The position numbers and the translations under genes were made by a program. Under the pieces are notes generated by a model. The model searched no databases and was not told the DNA's origin. It was given only the letters and a program-made list of their open reading frames with translations. This document shows, one piece after another, positions 8,251-18,698 of a stretch of 64,000 nt of DNA (positions are counted from its first letter, which is position 1; each line of letters starts with the position of its first letter). The stretch spans positions 248,001-312,000 of the forward strand of contig JAJGRE010000001.1 in assembly GCA_021083345.1 (NCBI GenBank), written 5' to 3'. The DNA is from Calditrichales bacterium MX18-03. GTDB lineage: Bacteria; Bacillota; Clostridia; Lutisporales; Lutisporaceae.

Positions 8251-9780
8251 CTATTTTGCGTATTCAATTGCCCTGGTTTCCCTGATCACATTGACCTTAA
8301 TCTGTCCAGGATATTCCAGTTCGTCTTCGATTTTCTTCACGATGTCCCTTGCAATATAGACTATGTCGCTATCGTTGATATCTTCCGGTTTAACCATGAT
8401 TCTGATTTCCCTACCGGCTTGAATAGCAAAAGATTTTTCGACTCCAGTAAACGAATTTGCGATCTCTTCCAGCTTTTCCAATCGCTTGATGTACGACTCA
8501 AGGGTTTCTCTTCTTGCGCCCGGTCTTGCCGCTGAAATGGCATCGGCAGCCTGTACAAGAACAGCCTCGATGGTCGTGGCTTCAATATCCCCGTGATGTG
8601 CTGATATGGCGTGGATCACTTCACTGGATTCCTTGTACTTCTTTGCCAGGTCCGCACCGATTTGTACGTGAGGACCTTCCACTTCGTGGTCTACTGCTTT
8701 ACCGATATCATGCAGCAAACCGGCTCTCTTGGCCAGTTTGACATCTGCACCCAGTTCGGCAGCCATTGTCGCTGCAAGGTGTGCTACTTCAATGGAATGC
8801 TTTAATACGTTCTGTCCATAGCTTGTTCTGAATTTCAGCCTGCCTAAAAGCTTTATCAGCTCAGGATGCAAGCCGTGTACACCGGTATCAAAGGTTGCCT
8901 GCTCGCCCTGCTCACGGATGTAGTTGTCAACTTCCTTCTTGGACTTTTCAACCATCTCTTCAATTCTTGCAGGATGGATTCTTCCGTCGACAATAAGTTT
9001 TTCCAGTGCGACCCTGGCGACTTCTCTCCTGATGGGATCAAAGCCGGATAATATGACTGCTTCTGGTGTATCGTCTATGATCAGGTCTATGCCTGTCAGG
9101 GTTTCCAAGGTTCGAATGTTTCGTCCTTCACGTCCGATAATTCTGCCCTTCATTTCGTCATTCGGTAATGGAACTACGGATACCGTCGTCTCAGCAACAT
9201 GATCTGCAGAACATTTCTGAATGGCATAAGCTATGACTTCCTTGGCTTTACGCTCGGCCTCTTCTTTGGCCTTCATTTCGATATCCTTGATCATCATAGC
9301 GGCTTCATGCTTGATCTGCTTTTCAATGTCATTAAGTAATAATTGTTTTGCGTCTTCAGATGATAATCCCGATAATCTTTCAAGTTCTTCTACCTGTTTT
9401 TTGACCAGATCCTGTGCTTCCTCAAAAGCCTTCTGGATCTCCTTCTGCTTCTTAGCGATGTTTTCTTCTCTCTGTTCCAGTGTTTCCACCTTCTTGTCGA
9501 GAACCTCTTCTCTCTGCAGAAGTCTTCTTTCTATCCGCTGGACTTCGTTTCTCCTGTCCCGGATTTCTCTGTCCAGTTCAGATCTCAGCTTATGAATCTC
9601 TTCCTTGGCCTCTATCAACAACTCTTTCTTTGTTGTTTCAGCCTGCTTTTCAGCTTCAGTAACGATTCTCTTTGCTTCTTCTTCGGCATTTTTGATCTTG
9701 GTTTCAGCGATATATCTTCTAACCAAATACCCTGCTGCAAAGGTAATCAGTCCAACTACAACATATATAAGTATGTCTAT
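8251..9780 (-). CDS. rny: Ribonuclease Y
   Basis: RNase Y is the membrane-bound endonuclease that initiates mRNA decay in Firmicutes. Order of domains: N-terminal membrane helix ([21 protein letters not shown]), a long coiled coil (about residues 25-200), a KH domain ([19 protein letters not shown]) and an HD domain ([14 protein letters not shown]). The first conventional start in frame is a TTG at 9726, but that would remove the membrane helix. Extending the open frame to an AUA at 9780 restores it and gives 509 residues, the normal length. A GGAGG lies 10 bases before this AUA. No ATG, GTG or TTG is available in frame there. Confidence 0.93.
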   Translation of the reverse strand: MDILIYVVVGLITFAAGYLVRRYIAETKIKNAEEEAKRIVTEAEKQAETTKKELLIEAKEEIHKLRSELDREIRDRRNEVQRIERRLLQREEVLDKKVETLEQREENIAKKQKEIQKAFEEAQDLVKKQVEELERLSGLSSEDAKQLLLNDIEKQIKHEAAMMIKDIEMKAKEEAERKAKEVIAYAIQKCSADHVAETTVSVVPLPNDEMKGRIIGREGRNIRTLETLTGIDLIIDDTPEAVILSGFDPIRREVARVALEKLIVDGRIHPARIEEMVEKSKKEVDNYIREQGEQATFDTGVHGLHPELIKLLGRLKFRTSYGQNVLKHSIEVAHLAATMAAELGADVKLAKRAGLLHDIGKAVDHEVEGPHVQIGADLAKKYKESSEVIHAISAHHGDIEATTIEAVLVQAADAISAARPGARRETLESYIKRLEKLEEIANSFTGVEKSFAIQAGREIRIMVKPEDINDSDIVYIARDIVKKIEDELEYPGQIKVNVIRETRAIEYAK

Positions 9781-9912
9781 AGTTTTTTCACCTCCTTGTA
9801 GATTATTCCTATTTGATTATCGGCTTTATTTCCATTATCCATTTTAAAACGACTATCCTTGGCCCATGCCTATTAGAAAAAATGATTCCATTTGATACAC
9901 CATATCAAAATA

Positions 9913-9941
9913 ATTTTATATCTAATACAAAATTTTGTCAA
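9913..9941 (-). promoter_or_regulatory. Sigma-A promoter of rny
   Basis: TTGACA (9936-9941) and TAAAAT (9913-9918) are spaced 17 bases apart, giving a leader of roughly 125 bases. The remaining intergenic sequence toward recX (9942-10092) shows no gene or clear hairpin. Confidence 0.72.
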
Positions 9942-10092
9942 GTTATTGTGATTATTCAAACGTATAAGCCCATATATTCACAATTTCGCCGGATTACCAA
10001 GTCCATTTGCAGGATAGCTCAGGATTCCCTCTATTAGCTTTCCCATGCAGGCATTCGATTGCCAGCCCATGGCCAGCGTCATTATCAAATGA

Positions 10093-10719
10093 TTAATCGT
10101 CATTCCCCTGTAACAAGCTTTCTACAGTTTTCCTGCAGACATCACCGGAAAAGCCCTTTCGATACAAGAAGCCATACAACTTCTGCTTCTTCTCCTGCTC
10201 GTCTCCTTTAAGTCCGTGGATTTTTTTAATAGCCAGCTGATGCGCAGCCTGATACTCGTCATAGCCGGACTCCGCCAGCTTCTCTTCAATTGTTTCCCGA
10301 TCTATGCCTTTTTGCCTGAGCTTCTCCACGATATTTCTCTTGCTGCTCTTTGAACCGATGCTTTTGTTTTTCAGAAAGCCTTCTGCATACTGCCCGTCAT
10401 TGATGTACCCTGCTTCCTGCAGGTAAGCCAGAACCTTATCTATGGCTGCAGCGTCATAATCCTCTTCCTGCAGCCGTTTTTTTATTTCGGCCGCCGTACG
10501 CCAGGCTTTGGACAGCAAGGTTAACGCTTTCCGCAGCGCTTTCTTATACATTATTATTTCCAATTTTGACTGAAATTCATCTTCTTGAAAAGACATTCCT
10601 ACATTTATTTTTATTTCTGCCAAAATATCATTGGGGACAGAGCAAAAATACTCACCATCTATATACAGGTTGCTTTTTTGAGGGTCTTTTTTCTGCTGTT
10701 CTATTCTGGTAATCTGCAT
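10093..10719 (-). CDS. recX: Regulatory protein RecX
   Basis: The 208-residue helical-repeat protein modulates RecA filament growth. The RecX pattern is visible: repeated three-helix units with ALTLLSKAWRTAAEIKKRL, VLAYLQEAGYINDGQYAEGF and IVEKLRQKGIDRETIEEKL. The ATG at 10719 was chosen because AAGGA lies about 9 bases upstream; the ATG eight codons earlier has no such site. It follows recA, as in many bacteria, but beyond the recA terminator. Confidence 0.92.
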   Translation of the reverse strand: MQITRIEQQKKDPQKSNLYIDGEYFCSVPNDILAEIKINVGMSFQEDEFQSKLEIIMYKKALRKALTLLSKAWRTAAEIKKRLQEEDYDAAAIDKVLAYLQEAGYINDGQYAEGFLKNKSIGSKSSKRNIVEKLRQKGIDRETIEEKLAESGYDEYQAAHQLAIKKIHGLKGDEQEKKQKLYGFLYRKGFSGDVCRKTVESLLQGNDD

Positions 10720-10743
10720 GACATTCGATCCTTTCCTATGCAA

Positions 10744-10779
10744 TTAAAAAACAGAACCAAGCTTTTGAAGCTTGGTTCT
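10744..10779 (-). terminator. Terminator after recA
   Basis: A perfect 12-bp stem (AGAACCAAGCTT 10753-10764 with AAGCTTGGTTCT 10768-10779) and a 3-base loop are followed by a T-run on the minus strand. recX beyond it would be expressed by readthrough or by an unseen promoter. Confidence 0.9.
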
Positions 10780-10785
10780 ACGGAT

Positions 10786-11826
10786 TTAAAAATCATCATC
10801 GGAATCTGAAAGGCTGTCTGATGTGGATTTTGCCAGAGAGGCACCCAGGTTGAACAGTTCTCTGACTTTGTTCTCAATTTCCTTGGTCATCTCAGGATGC
10901 TCCTTCAGATACTGCTTGGCATTTTCCCTGCCCTGCCCGATCCGGTTGTCCGCATAGGAGTACCATGCACCACTCTTCATCACAATGTCATGATTGACGG
11001 CAACATCAAGCACACTGCCTTCCCTGGAGATACCTTCTCCGTACATGATATCAAACTCAGCCTGCTTGAAAGGAGGTGCCACCTTATTCTTCACCACCTT
11101 GACCTTTGTTCTGCTGCCGGTAACATCATTGCCCTGCTTTATGTTTTCTACCTTCCTGACTTCCAGGCGGACTGACGAGTAGAACTTCAGCGCCCTTCCG
11201 CCAGGCGTGGTCTCTGGGTTGCCGAACATGACACCGACTTTTTCACGCAGCTGGTTGATGAAGATCGCTGTTGTCTTGGACTTGCTGATGGCACCGGCCA
11301 GCTTCCTCAATGCCTGTGACATCAGTCTGGCCTGCAGGCCCACATGGGCATCCCCCATTTCGCCGTCGATTTCGGCTTTGGGCACCAGTGCGGCAACGGA
11401 GTCTACGACAATGACATCGATGGCACCGCTCCGAACAAGTGTTTCCGCTATCTCCAGCGCTTGCTCCCCCGTATCCGGCTGGGACACGATGAGATTGTCT
11501 ATATCAACACCCAGCTTCTTGGCATATACCGGGTCCAATGCATGCTCTGCATCGATGAATGCTGCTTCTCCGCCGTTCCTTTGAGCCTCTGCAACGATAT
11601 GGAGCGCAACGGTGGTCTTACCGGAGGACTCCGGCCCGTAAATCTCTACGATTCTTCCCCTGGGAACGCCACCGATGCCTAATGCGATGTCCAAATCGAT
11701 GGATCCAGTGGATATGGCTTCGACTGTCATTTTTGTCGCTTCACCCAGCTTCATGATGGAGCCCTTGCCGAACTGCTTCTCTACCTGGCTGAGTGCCAAT
11801 TCTATCGCTTTCTTCTTATCGTTCAT
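10786..11826 (-). CDS. recA: Recombinase RecA
   Basis: This 346-residue protein forms the strand-exchange filament for homologous recombination and triggers LexA self-cleavage. Walker [10 protein letters not shown] is near residue 66 and Walker [11 protein letters not shown] near 140. The DNA-binding loops [20 protein letters not shown] and [22 protein letters not shown] are intact. The C-terminal acidic tail SDSDDDF is typical. Its promoter carries a LexA box, indicating SOS control. Confidence 0.98.
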   Translation of the reverse strand: MNDKKKAIELALSQVEKQFGKGSIMKLGEATKMTVEAISTGSIDLDIALGIGGVPRGRIVEIYGPESSGKTTVALHIVAEAQRNGGEAAFIDAEHALDPVYAKKLGVDIDNLIVSQPDTGEQALEIAETLVRSGAIDVIVVDSVAALVPKAEIDGEMGDAHVGLQARLMSQALRKLAGAISKSKTTAIFINQLREKVGVMFGNPETTPGGRALKFYSSVRLEVRKVENIKQGNDVTGSRTKVKVVKNKVAPPFKQAEFDIMYGEGISREGSVLDVAVNHDIVMKSGAWYSYADNRIGQGRENAKQYLKEHPEMTKEIENKVRELFNLGASLAKSTSDSLSDSDDDF

Positions 11827-11889
11827 TAAAATGCTACACCTGCCTTCTCTATTTTAAACACTATAAAAACAAAACTTTCAAAGCAAATC

Positions 11890-11901
11890 GAACATTTGTT
11901 C
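11890..11901 (-). promoter_or_regulatory. LexA/DinR SOS box of recA
   Basis: GAACATTTGTTC matches the Gram-positive SOS consensus GAAC-N4-GTTC exactly. It lies 10 bases downstream of the recA -10 element, where repressor binding would block transcription. Confidence 0.85.
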
Positions 11902-11911
11902 TTATATATTA

Positions 11912-11940
11912 ATTATAGTATACTGCAAAATATTAGTCAA
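11912..11940 (-). promoter_or_regulatory. Sigma-A promoter of recA
   Basis: TTGACT (11935-11940) and a perfect TATAAT (11912-11917) are 17 bases apart, directly upstream of the LexA box. Confidence 0.82.
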
Positions 11941-12025
11941 ACATAAATTGATTGATTTTTTTGCAGCCAGCGCTGTTTTACGCTGGCATGCTTTATTTCG
12001 TGGTCCTTTTCCATATATTTACATT

Positions 12026-13258
12026 TTATTGCAAAATTGTCCTTCTAACGATATCCAATGCTCTCGTAGACGCATTGTACCTTATCTTATTCCGGTTTCC
12101 CATGAAAATATGTTTGAAGGTTCTGACGCCTGACCCGGTGGCAATACCGATAAAACACAGCCCCACCGGCTTTTCCTCGCTGCCGCCGTCCGGGCCGGCG
12201 ATCCCGGTAACCGACAAGCCGATATCCGTTCCCGATAGCTGCCGGATTCCCTCGGCCATTTCAGCCGCAGTCTCTTCGCTGACAGCGCCGAAGCGAACAA
12301 GTGTTTCCTCCTTTACATTCAGAAGCTTCACCTTTGATGCATTGCTGTAGGTTATGGCGCCGTTCATGAAGCTTCCCGAAGCGCCGGGCACCTCTGTCAA
12401 ACGGCTTGCAATCATACCGCCGGTGCAGGACTCAGCGACTGAAATGGTCAGTTTTTGCTGCAGCAGCTGCTTTATGACACATGCTTCCAGGGTCTCGTCA
12501 TCATAACCATATATATTCTCTTTCAGAATAGCCTGCACTTTCTCAGACATTTCATCAATCAACTGCTTACCTTCCGCTTCGCTTCGTGTTTTGGCAGTGA
12601 TCCGGAGATGGACCTCTCCTTCCTTTGCATAGGGTGCGATGGTGGGATTGGTCTGGCTCTCGAAGAGCTCCCGCAGCATTTCCTGTACCATGGATTCTCC
12701 TATACCCACAATACGCAGCATCCTTGACTGGATCATGCTCTCTGTTCTCTTGCTCAGATAGGGCAGCACCTTTTCATGGAACATGGGAACCAGCTCCTTA
12801 GGCGGCCCGGGCAGCAGGATGACCAGCTTGCCGTTTTTCTCCACTGCAATGCCCGGTGCTGTTCCATTATCGTTCTCCAGTACCATGCTGCCGGCCGGTA
12901 TATAACCTTGCTTTCTGTTAGATTCAGGCATCGGCCTGTCAATCCGTCTAAAAAAATCTTCGATCCGCTTAATGGAAGGTTCATGGGCCACCAGCTCGAG
13001 TCCCAGCGCTTCAGCCACTGCCTCCTTGGTCAGATCGTCATCGGTAGGTCCCAGACCACCCGTGGTAATGACCAGATCGGATCGCTCCAGCGCATTTCTG
13101 ACTGTCTCCACCGCCCTCCTGAAATTGTCACCCACAACCACATGGTAATAAACATCAATGCCCAGATCCGCCAGCTTCTGAGATAGGTACTGCGCATTTG
13201 AATTTACGATGTTTCCCAAGAGCAGCTCTGTGCCAACGGCAATAATTTCACTTTTCAT
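12026..13258 (-). CDS. cinA: CinA family protein (nicotinamide-nucleotide amidase / ADP-ribose pyrophosphatase)
   Basis: This 410-residue two-domain protein has an N-terminal molybdopterin-binding-like domain (ITTGGLGPTDDDLTKEAVAE) and a C-terminal PncC-type domain (VAESCTGGMIASRLTEVPG, GIAGPDGGSEEKPVG). CinA recycles nicotinamide mononucleotide and is often co-transcribed with recA and pgsA. The ATG at 13258 was chosen for its GGAGG 7 bases upstream; an earlier in-frame ATG overlaps that site. Order pgsA-cinA-recA is the conserved Firmicute order. Confidence 0.94.
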   Translation of the reverse strand: MKSEIIAVGTELLLGNIVNSNAQYLSQKLADLGIDVYYHVVVGDNFRRAVETVRNALERSDLVITTGGLGPTDDDLTKEAVAEALGLELVAHEPSIKRIEDFFRRIDRPMPESNRKQGYIPAGSMVLENDNGTAPGIAVEKNGKLVILLPGPPKELVPMFHEKVLPYLSKRTESMIQSRMLRIVGIGESMVQEMLRELFESQTNPTIAPYAKEGEVHLRITAKTRSEAEGKQLIDEMSEKVQAILKENIYGYDDETLEACVIKQLLQQKLTISVAESCTGGMIASRLTEVPGASGSFMNGAITYSNASKVKLLNVKEETLVRFGAVSEETAAEMAEGIRQLSGTDIGLSVTGIAGPDGGSEEKPVGLCFIGIATGSGVRTFKHIFMGNRNKIRYNASTRALDIVRRTILQ

Positions 13259-13355
13259 ATGCATACCTCCGATCACGATTAAAAATAATAGAACAAAAGC
13301 ACGCCAGGCATCGTTCCTCGACTTCAGCCTACCGCGCTTTCTGATTTAACAAATT

Positions 13356-13895
13356 TTAATTTTTCAGGATGACCCGCATATTCTTTCCGAAGTAGTCCAG
13401 TCCCGACAGTACCGTCACGACGAGAGCAAAATATACGGCTATCATATCGACAGGCAGCACGATGAGGCTCAGGAATTCATTCCCGAGAAATAATACCGCA
13501 ATGGCAACGATCTGTGCCACTGTCTTAATTTTGCCGTAGTTGCTGGCTGCGATGATGACGTTCTGTGCCGCTGCCAGGGTCCTTAAACCTGTGACTGCGA
13601 ATTCTCTTGTCAGGATGACAAAAACGATCCATGACTCGATCCTGCCTAACTGGATAAAGACCAGCAAGGCACCCGTCACCAGCAGCTTATCGGCCAAAGG
13701 GTCCATAAACTTGCCGAAATCGGTAATCATATTGTACTTGCGCGCAATATAGCCATCCAGCTTATCCGTTAGGGAAGCGAGCAGGAAAACCACCAGTGCC
13801 GCTTCCATATGGTAAGGGAATTTCACAAGCATCAGCACCATAAACACCGGAATCATCAGGATCCTCAGGATTGTAATCTTATTTGCAAGGTTCAT
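13356..13895 (-). CDS. pgsA: CDP-diacylglycerol--glycerol-3-phosphate 3-phosphatidyltransferase
   Basis: This 179-residue integral membrane enzyme makes phosphatidylglycerophosphate, the first committed step to phosphatidylglycerol. The CDP-alcohol phosphotransferase motif D-G-x2-A-R-x8-G-x3-D-x3-D is complete (DGYIARKYNMITDFGKFMDPLAD). The start at 13895 has GGGGGAG upstream at good spacing and a standard N-terminus (MNLANKITILRIL). It overlaps the end of rimO by 17 bases. Confidence 0.95.
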   Translation of the reverse strand: MNLANKITILRILMIPVFMVLMLVKFPYHMEAALVVFLLASLTDKLDGYIARKYNMITDFGKFMDPLADKLLVTGALLVFIQLGRIESWIVFVILTREFAVTGLRTLAAAQNVIIAASNYGKIKTVAQIVAIAVLFLGNEFLSLIVLPVDMIAVYFALVVTVLSGLDYFGKNMRVILKN

Positions 13896-15216
13896 CGGTT
13901 CTCTCCCCCACCAAATCATATTCATGCGCCTTCTTTATTTTAACACAGCACATTTCACCTGGAAATGCTTTCTTTTCGGAAATGAAATAGACAGTTCCGT
14001 CAATTTCGGGGGCATCCATGTACGTCCTGCCGAAATAATTTTCCGATGTCTCCCCTTCGATCAGTATCTTGAAAGTCCTTCCTACCATCGATTTATTGAA
14101 AGCACCGGATATGCGCCTTTGCTCAAGCATGATTTTTTCCTGCCGCATCAGCTTCACTTCTTCGTCAACCTGTTCCGCCATTTCATAAGCCGGCGTGTCC
14201 TCTTCCTTTGAATAGGTGAACACACCCAGCCTGTTGAAACCCACTTCCCTGACAAAGGCAAGCAATTCTTCAAAATCAGCATCCGTCTCCCCCGGGAATC
14301 CTACAATCAGGGAAGTCCTCAGAATAATCTGCGGCATCCTTTGTCTCAGCTTGCTGATAAGGGCCAGGATGCTTTCCTTGCTGCTTCTTCTGGCCATCCG
14401 TTTCAGTACGGCATTGCTGGCATGCTGTATGGGAATGTCCAGGTACTTGCAGATTTTGTCCTCCGTTGCGATGGTCTCAATGAGTGCATCATCAAATTCA
14501 TCGGGATAGGAATACAGCAAACGGATCCACTGTATGCCTTCTATCTTTGCCAGCGCCTTCAGCAGGTCGCTGATCCTGTATTCTCCGTACAGATCCTTGC
14601 CGTACCGCGTCGTATCCTGAGCGATGACATTCAGCTCTACGATGCCGTTTTTCGCAAGGGCCGCTGCTTCATCCACAATGTCTTCAAAGCGCCTGCTTCT
14701 ATAGCGGCCCCGAAGCTTGGGAATAATGCAGTAGGTACAGCAATTGTCGCAGCCCTCTGCAATCTTAAGGAATGCAGAGGCGCCCATGGTGGATATCACT
14801 CTGGGCAGCTGGTGGATGTCGACGTTTTCCTGGTTGCCGTACCGGATGATCTTCTCTCCCTCAACCGTGCGCAGGATGACCTCGACGATGCCTTTATAAT
14901 CACCGGTTCCAAGTATCGCATCCAGCTCCGGAATTTCCTTCATCAGCTCCTCACGGTACCGTTCCGTCAGGCAGCCTGTAGCGATCAGCGCTTTGCACTT
15001 GCCATGCGCTTTGTGCTGTGCCATTTCCAGAATGGTATCAATGGACTCCTGCTTGGCGCTTTCAATAAAACCGCAGGTGTTGACAATGATCACATCCGCT
15101 GTCTCGGTATTATTGGTTATATGCAGTTTATTGCTTGATATTTCGTTGATCATGACTTCGGAATCCACCAGGTTCTTAGAACACCCCAGGGAAACCATGG
15201 CTACGTTCAGTTTCAA
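13879..15216 (-). CDS. rimO: Ribosomal protein S12 methylthiotransferase RimO
   Basis: The 445-residue radical-SAM methylthiotransferase adds a methylthio group to an Asp of ribosomal protein S12. An N-terminal MTTase domain (SLGCSKNLVDSEVM, VNTCGFIESAKQESID) supplies the three Cys ligands of the auxiliary cluster. The radical-SAM triad appears in GCDNCCTYCIIP, and a C-terminal TRAM domain ends the protein. NTCGFIESAK distinguishes RimO from MiaB. It overlaps pgsA downstream. Confidence 0.96.
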   Translation of the reverse strand: MKLNVAMVSLGCSKNLVDSEVMINEISSNKLHITNNTETADVIIVNTCGFIESAKQESIDTILEMAQHKAHGKCKALIATGCLTERYREELMKEIPELDAILGTGDYKGIVEVILRTVEGEKIIRYGNQENVDIHQLPRVISTMGASAFLKIAEGCDNCCTYCIIPKLRGRYRSRRFEDIVDEAAALAKNGIVELNVIAQDTTRYGKDLYGEYRISDLLKALAKIEGIQWIRLLYSYPDEFDDALIETIATEDKICKYLDIPIQHASNAVLKRMARRSSKESILALISKLRQRMPQIILRTSLIVGFPGETDADFEELLAFVREVGFNRLGVFTYSKEEDTPAYEMAEQVDEEVKLMRQEKIMLEQRRISGAFNKSMVGRTFKILIEGETSENYFGRTYMDAPEIDGTVYFISEKKAFPGEMCCVKIKKAHEYDLVGERTDEPCK

Positions 15217-15383
15217 AGTTTTCTCTCCCTCCGTTGACTATCCTATTGCCCGGGTAATATAATCGGCCATTTTAGGCTAAATTTGTTGATTAAGGCTGCT
15301 ATGGTCCTATTTCCATCTTATTGCTACACATTTCTCTTGTTATCGACACTTATCGCTTTATAATATGTCGAATGCCAGAAATT

Positions 15384-16244
15384 CTAAATCGTCATCCTGT
15401 AATAGTTGAAGGTTGCTTCGACTTCAAACCCGCTTTTCCGATATAAGCTGAGCGCATTCTGATTGGTGCTTTCCACTTCCATTACGATGTTATCCATACC
15501 GCTGCGCTTCATATCCTTCAGCATGAGGCTCAGAATGGCCCTGCCATAGCCTTTTCCCTGATGCGATGGCAAGACGCCCAGTCCGTATATATAGGCTTCG
15601 CCGTTTTCATCGTATACCGAGCCCATCCCGATGGGTTTTTCACTCAGCAAGGCAATATATTGAAACCGGTTATGGGCTTCAAAGCAATTGGACACAAAGC
15701 GCTTTGCATCTTCATAATCATCATTGAAAATGTCCTGGTTCAGCTTAACCATTGCTTCCAGATCTTTGGGCTCAGCTCTATGCAGTCTGACCTCTGCTGC
15801 TGCCTGTGGATCCGGTAAAACGGACGGATCACCGCATCTTAAAAAGTACTCGGTGAAATCCAATTCCGCATCCAGCCTCTTCAATGCTTCCGTACCATCC
15901 TTCGACTGCGGCTCGCATACAAAAAGCAGCCCAGGTATATTGTATTTCCTCACTTCCTCAACCGCTTGAGCAAGCAAATGCTTGAAGCAGCCTCTGCGCC
16001 TGTACGCCGGAAGTGTGAAGGCGGATACTTCAGCTTCCTCCTGTGTTGGAACAAACAACGATATGAAACTGACCAGCTTATTATCTTCATAGAGCAGGAA
16101 CTTACTTTTTATCCCGGGGTCAAAATTCAACGCTGTGTCCAGATAGACCCTGCCGTTTAACTGATCATGGCTTTTGCAGGCCGACTCAACATCTCTCAAC
16201 GCGATGACCGTTTCCTCATCCAACTTGTCAAAAGCTTTGATCAT
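15384..16244 (-). CDS. GNAT-family N-acetyltransferase with two GNAT domains
   Basis: This 286-residue protein appears to hold two GNAT folds. The N-terminal half (residues about 50-110, [22 protein letters not shown]) and C-terminal half (residues about 200-260, [21 protein letters not shown]) each carry the acetyl-CoA-binding R/Q-x2-G-x-G/A pattern. The substrate is unknown. It overlaps ftsK by 4 bases and is therefore translationally coupled to it. Tandem-GNAT proteins include mycothiol synthase, but nothing here points to a thiol pathway. Confidence 0.82.
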   Translation of the reverse strand: MIKAFDKLDEETVIALRDVESACKSHDQLNGRVYLDTALNFDPGIKSKFLLYEDNKLVSFISLFVPTQEEAEVSAFTLPAYRRRGCFKHLLAQAVEEVRKYNIPGLLFVCEPQSKDGTEALKRLDAELDFTEYFLRCGDPSVLPDPQAAAEVRLHRAEPKDLEAMVKLNQDIFNDDYEDAKRFVSNCFEAHNRFQYIALLSEKPIGMGSVYDENGEAYIYGLGVLPSHQGKGYGRAILSLMLKDMKRSGMDNIVMEVESTNQNALSLYRKSGFEVEATFNYYRMTI

Positions 16245-18508
16245 TCTTCCATATCCTCCTTGGACACAAGCACCTTCCTGGGCTTGCTCCCCTCATAGCC
16301 GCCGATAATGCGCCGCTCTTCCATCTGGTCGATCAATCTGGCTGCCCGGCTGTAGCCGACCTTCAGCCTGCGCTGCAGCATCAGAATAGAAGCCTGACCG
16401 CTTTCTACCACAATTTCGATGGCGTCCTTCAGTAACTCATCCACATTCCCGTCATCGCTGATTTCGACGCTCTGATCCAATTCCTTAATAACCTCCTCAT
16501 TATAGGAGGGTGGCACCTGTTCCTTGATATCGGTCACCAGCTTCTCAATCTCCTTCTCAGAGACAAAGGCACCCTGCACCCGCACCGGCTTGGCTTCGCC
16601 TACCGGGTAAAAAAGCGAATCCCCTTTGCCCAGCAGCTTCTCGGCTCCGCCCATGTCCAAAATGGTTCTGGAATCGATCTGTGAAGATACCGCAAAGGAT
16701 ATCCGGGAGGGAATGTTGGCCTTGATCAGGCCGGTGATAACATCCACGGAAGGACGCTGCGTTGCCACCACCAGGTGAATGCCGGCGGCACGGGCCATCT
16801 GCGCCAGACGGCAGATGCAATCCTCTACATCACCGGGTGCAACCATCATCAAGTCTGCCAACTCGTCGATGATGACAACGATTTGCGGCAGTTTATCGAC
16901 ACCTTCCTTATTCATGCTGTTGAAGCCAGTAATATCCCTGACATTGTTGTTTGCGAATTTCTTATACCGCTCCGTCATCTCCTGAACAGCCCAATTCAAG
17001 GCACCCGCGGCTTTTTTGGGATCTGTCACTACCGGTATCAGCAGGTGAGGGATGTTCTTGTAGATGCTGAGCTCAACCACCTTGGGGTCTATCATCAGGA
17101 GCTTGACCTCTTCCGGTGTAGCCTTATACAGGATCCCTGCGATCAAGGTGTTGATGCATACGCTTTTCCCCGAACCGGTTGATCCCGCAATCAAGAGATG
17201 CGGCATCTTCGCCAGGTCTGCCACGATATTGGTTCCGGCAACGTCCTTCCCCAGGCCAAAGGCCAGCTTGGATTTGTGATTCTTGAACTCATCGGATTCC
17301 AGGACCTCTCTCAGGTAAACCGTGGCGATATCCTTATTGGGTACTTCAATACCGATGGCGGCTTTGCCGGGTATGGGTGCTTCTATTCGTATGCCGGGGG
17401 AAGCCAGACTCAGGGATATATCATCCGCCAGGCTCAGGATCTTGCTGACCTTTACGCCGGGGCTAAGCTGCAGCTCATACCGGGTAATGGCCGGACCTAC
17501 GGAGACCTGGGATATGTTGGCACTGACCCCGAAATTCTTCAGCGTGTCATCCAGTATCTTGACATTATTCATGACTTCCTTTTTCGCATTCCCGGACTTG
17601 TTCTCGGGAGGCAGAAAAAGCAAGCCGGTGCTGGGCAGTTTATAGTTCTTATAGTGTCTCTCCACCGACAGCAGACTGATGACGTTTTCTTCCTTATCCT
17701 GCTGCTGCTCCGCTTTATTGTTTTTTTCCTTGTTTTCCTTGACACCTGTGCTGTCTTTTTGCTTTTCAGCCAAGTTGTCTTTTTTGTCCTTGAAAGACTC
17801 GTCAAATTTCTTGGTAAAATCCAATATCTTAATCTTTTTGTCAATATTCTTAATCCTGGCTTCCTCTTCCTGAATCATCAGGTCATCCGGCTGCATGCCA
17901 GCTGCCGCATCTCCGTTGGTCTCATATTTGGCCTTCGGTCTGACCGTCTCCTTGATCATCCCCATTGACTTCATAAAGGCCTGCTTGAAAAAGTCCAGTA
18001 CCTTCACAAAAGAGGTTTCTGTAAACATCAGAACCGAAATGATATAAAGACCGATAATCAGGGCAATGGTTCCTGCCATTCCGAAAAGCGCTACGAAGGC
18101 AAAACCGAAAGCACCGCCCAGAGCGCCGCCACCGTAATACCTTGAACCTTCGCTGTAACAGAATTTTACCGTATCCAGCCAATCACTGCCGGCCTCCCGG
18201 ATCGGACCATACTGTGTCAGAAAAAGGGCAATCAGCGTCGCCATCAGAAAGATGCAAAAGGAATAGAACTTGATGTTGACCTTCATCTCTCCCTTCATGT
18301 AAACCCATGCTACCCCTATTATCATGACAAGAATAGGAAAAATATACGCACCCAGTCCGAATACGCCCAAAGCCAGCGACCTTATCTTTTCGCCCACGAT
18401 GCCTGCCCCGCTGCTGAATAAACTGATATACACATAAATACTGGCAAGGATCATCGATACGCCTATGATTTCAAACTTTATCTCTTTCTGAACATTCTTC
18501 TTTGGCAT
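16241..18508 (-). CDS. ftsK: DNA translocase FtsK/SpoIIIE
   Basis: This 755-residue double-stranded DNA pump clears chromosome from the division or sporulation septum. Several membrane helices fill residues about 20-180. A variable charged linker follows (to about 290), then the motor domain with Walker [10 protein letters not shown], Walker [13 protein letters not shown] and the conserved [21 protein letters not shown]-terminal winged-helix gamma domain ([22 protein letters not shown]) reads the chromosome's orienting sequences. The ATG at 18508 has GAGG 8 bases upstream. Linkage to tepA matches Bacillus spoIIIE. Confidence 0.95.
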   Translation of the reverse strand: MPKKNVQKEIKFEIIGVSMILASIYVYISLFSSGAGIVGEKIRSLALGVFGLGAYIFPILVMIIGVAWVYMKGEMKVNIKFYSFCIFLMATLIALFLTQYGPIREAGSDWLDTVKFCYSEGSRYYGGGALGGAFGFAFVALFGMAGTIALIIGLYIISVLMFTETSFVKVLDFFKQAFMKSMGMIKETVRPKAKYETNGDAAAGMQPDDLMIQEEEARIKNIDKKIKILDFTKKFDESFKDKKDNLAEKQKDSTGVKENKEKNNKAEQQQDKEENVISLLSVERHYKNYKLPSTGLLFLPPENKSGNAKKEVMNNVKILDDTLKNFGVSANISQVSVGPAITRYELQLSPGVKVSKILSLADDISLSLASPGIRIEAPIPGKAAIGIEVPNKDIATVYLREVLESDEFKNHKSKLAFGLGKDVAGTNIVADLAKMPHLLIAGSTGSGKSVCINTLIAGILYKATPEEVKLLMIDPKVVELSIYKNIPHLLIPVVTDPKKAAGALNWAVQEMTERYKKFANNNVRDITGFNSMNKEGVDKLPQIVVIIDELADLMMVAPGDVEDCICRLAQMARAAGIHLVVATQRPSVDVITGLIKANIPSRISFAVSSQIDSRTILDMGGAEKLLGKGDSLFYPVGEAKPVRVQGAFVSEKEIEKLVTDIKEQVPPSYNEEVIKELDQSVEISDDGNVDELLKDAIEIVVESGQASILMLQRRLKVGYSRAARLIDQMEERRIIGGYEGSKPRKVLVSKEDMEE

Positions 18509-18698
18509 TGCCATCACCTCATCGTCTAAATGGTTTGTCCCACAGCCGCACATGATAAAAGCTCAACGAATGAAACAAGAGCGAAGTTGAGCTTCTATAA
18601 GCGTTATATTGTAAAAATACGGCTTACTGCTATTATATCCTTAAATTATAATTGTTGCAACAACCGCGATGGTGAGCCGCTTCGACAAGAACTGCCAT

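Noticed and set aside
9724-9726. TTG at 9726 as the real rny start
   Set aside because: It would delete the conserved membrane anchor and has no ribosome-binding site at proper distance.
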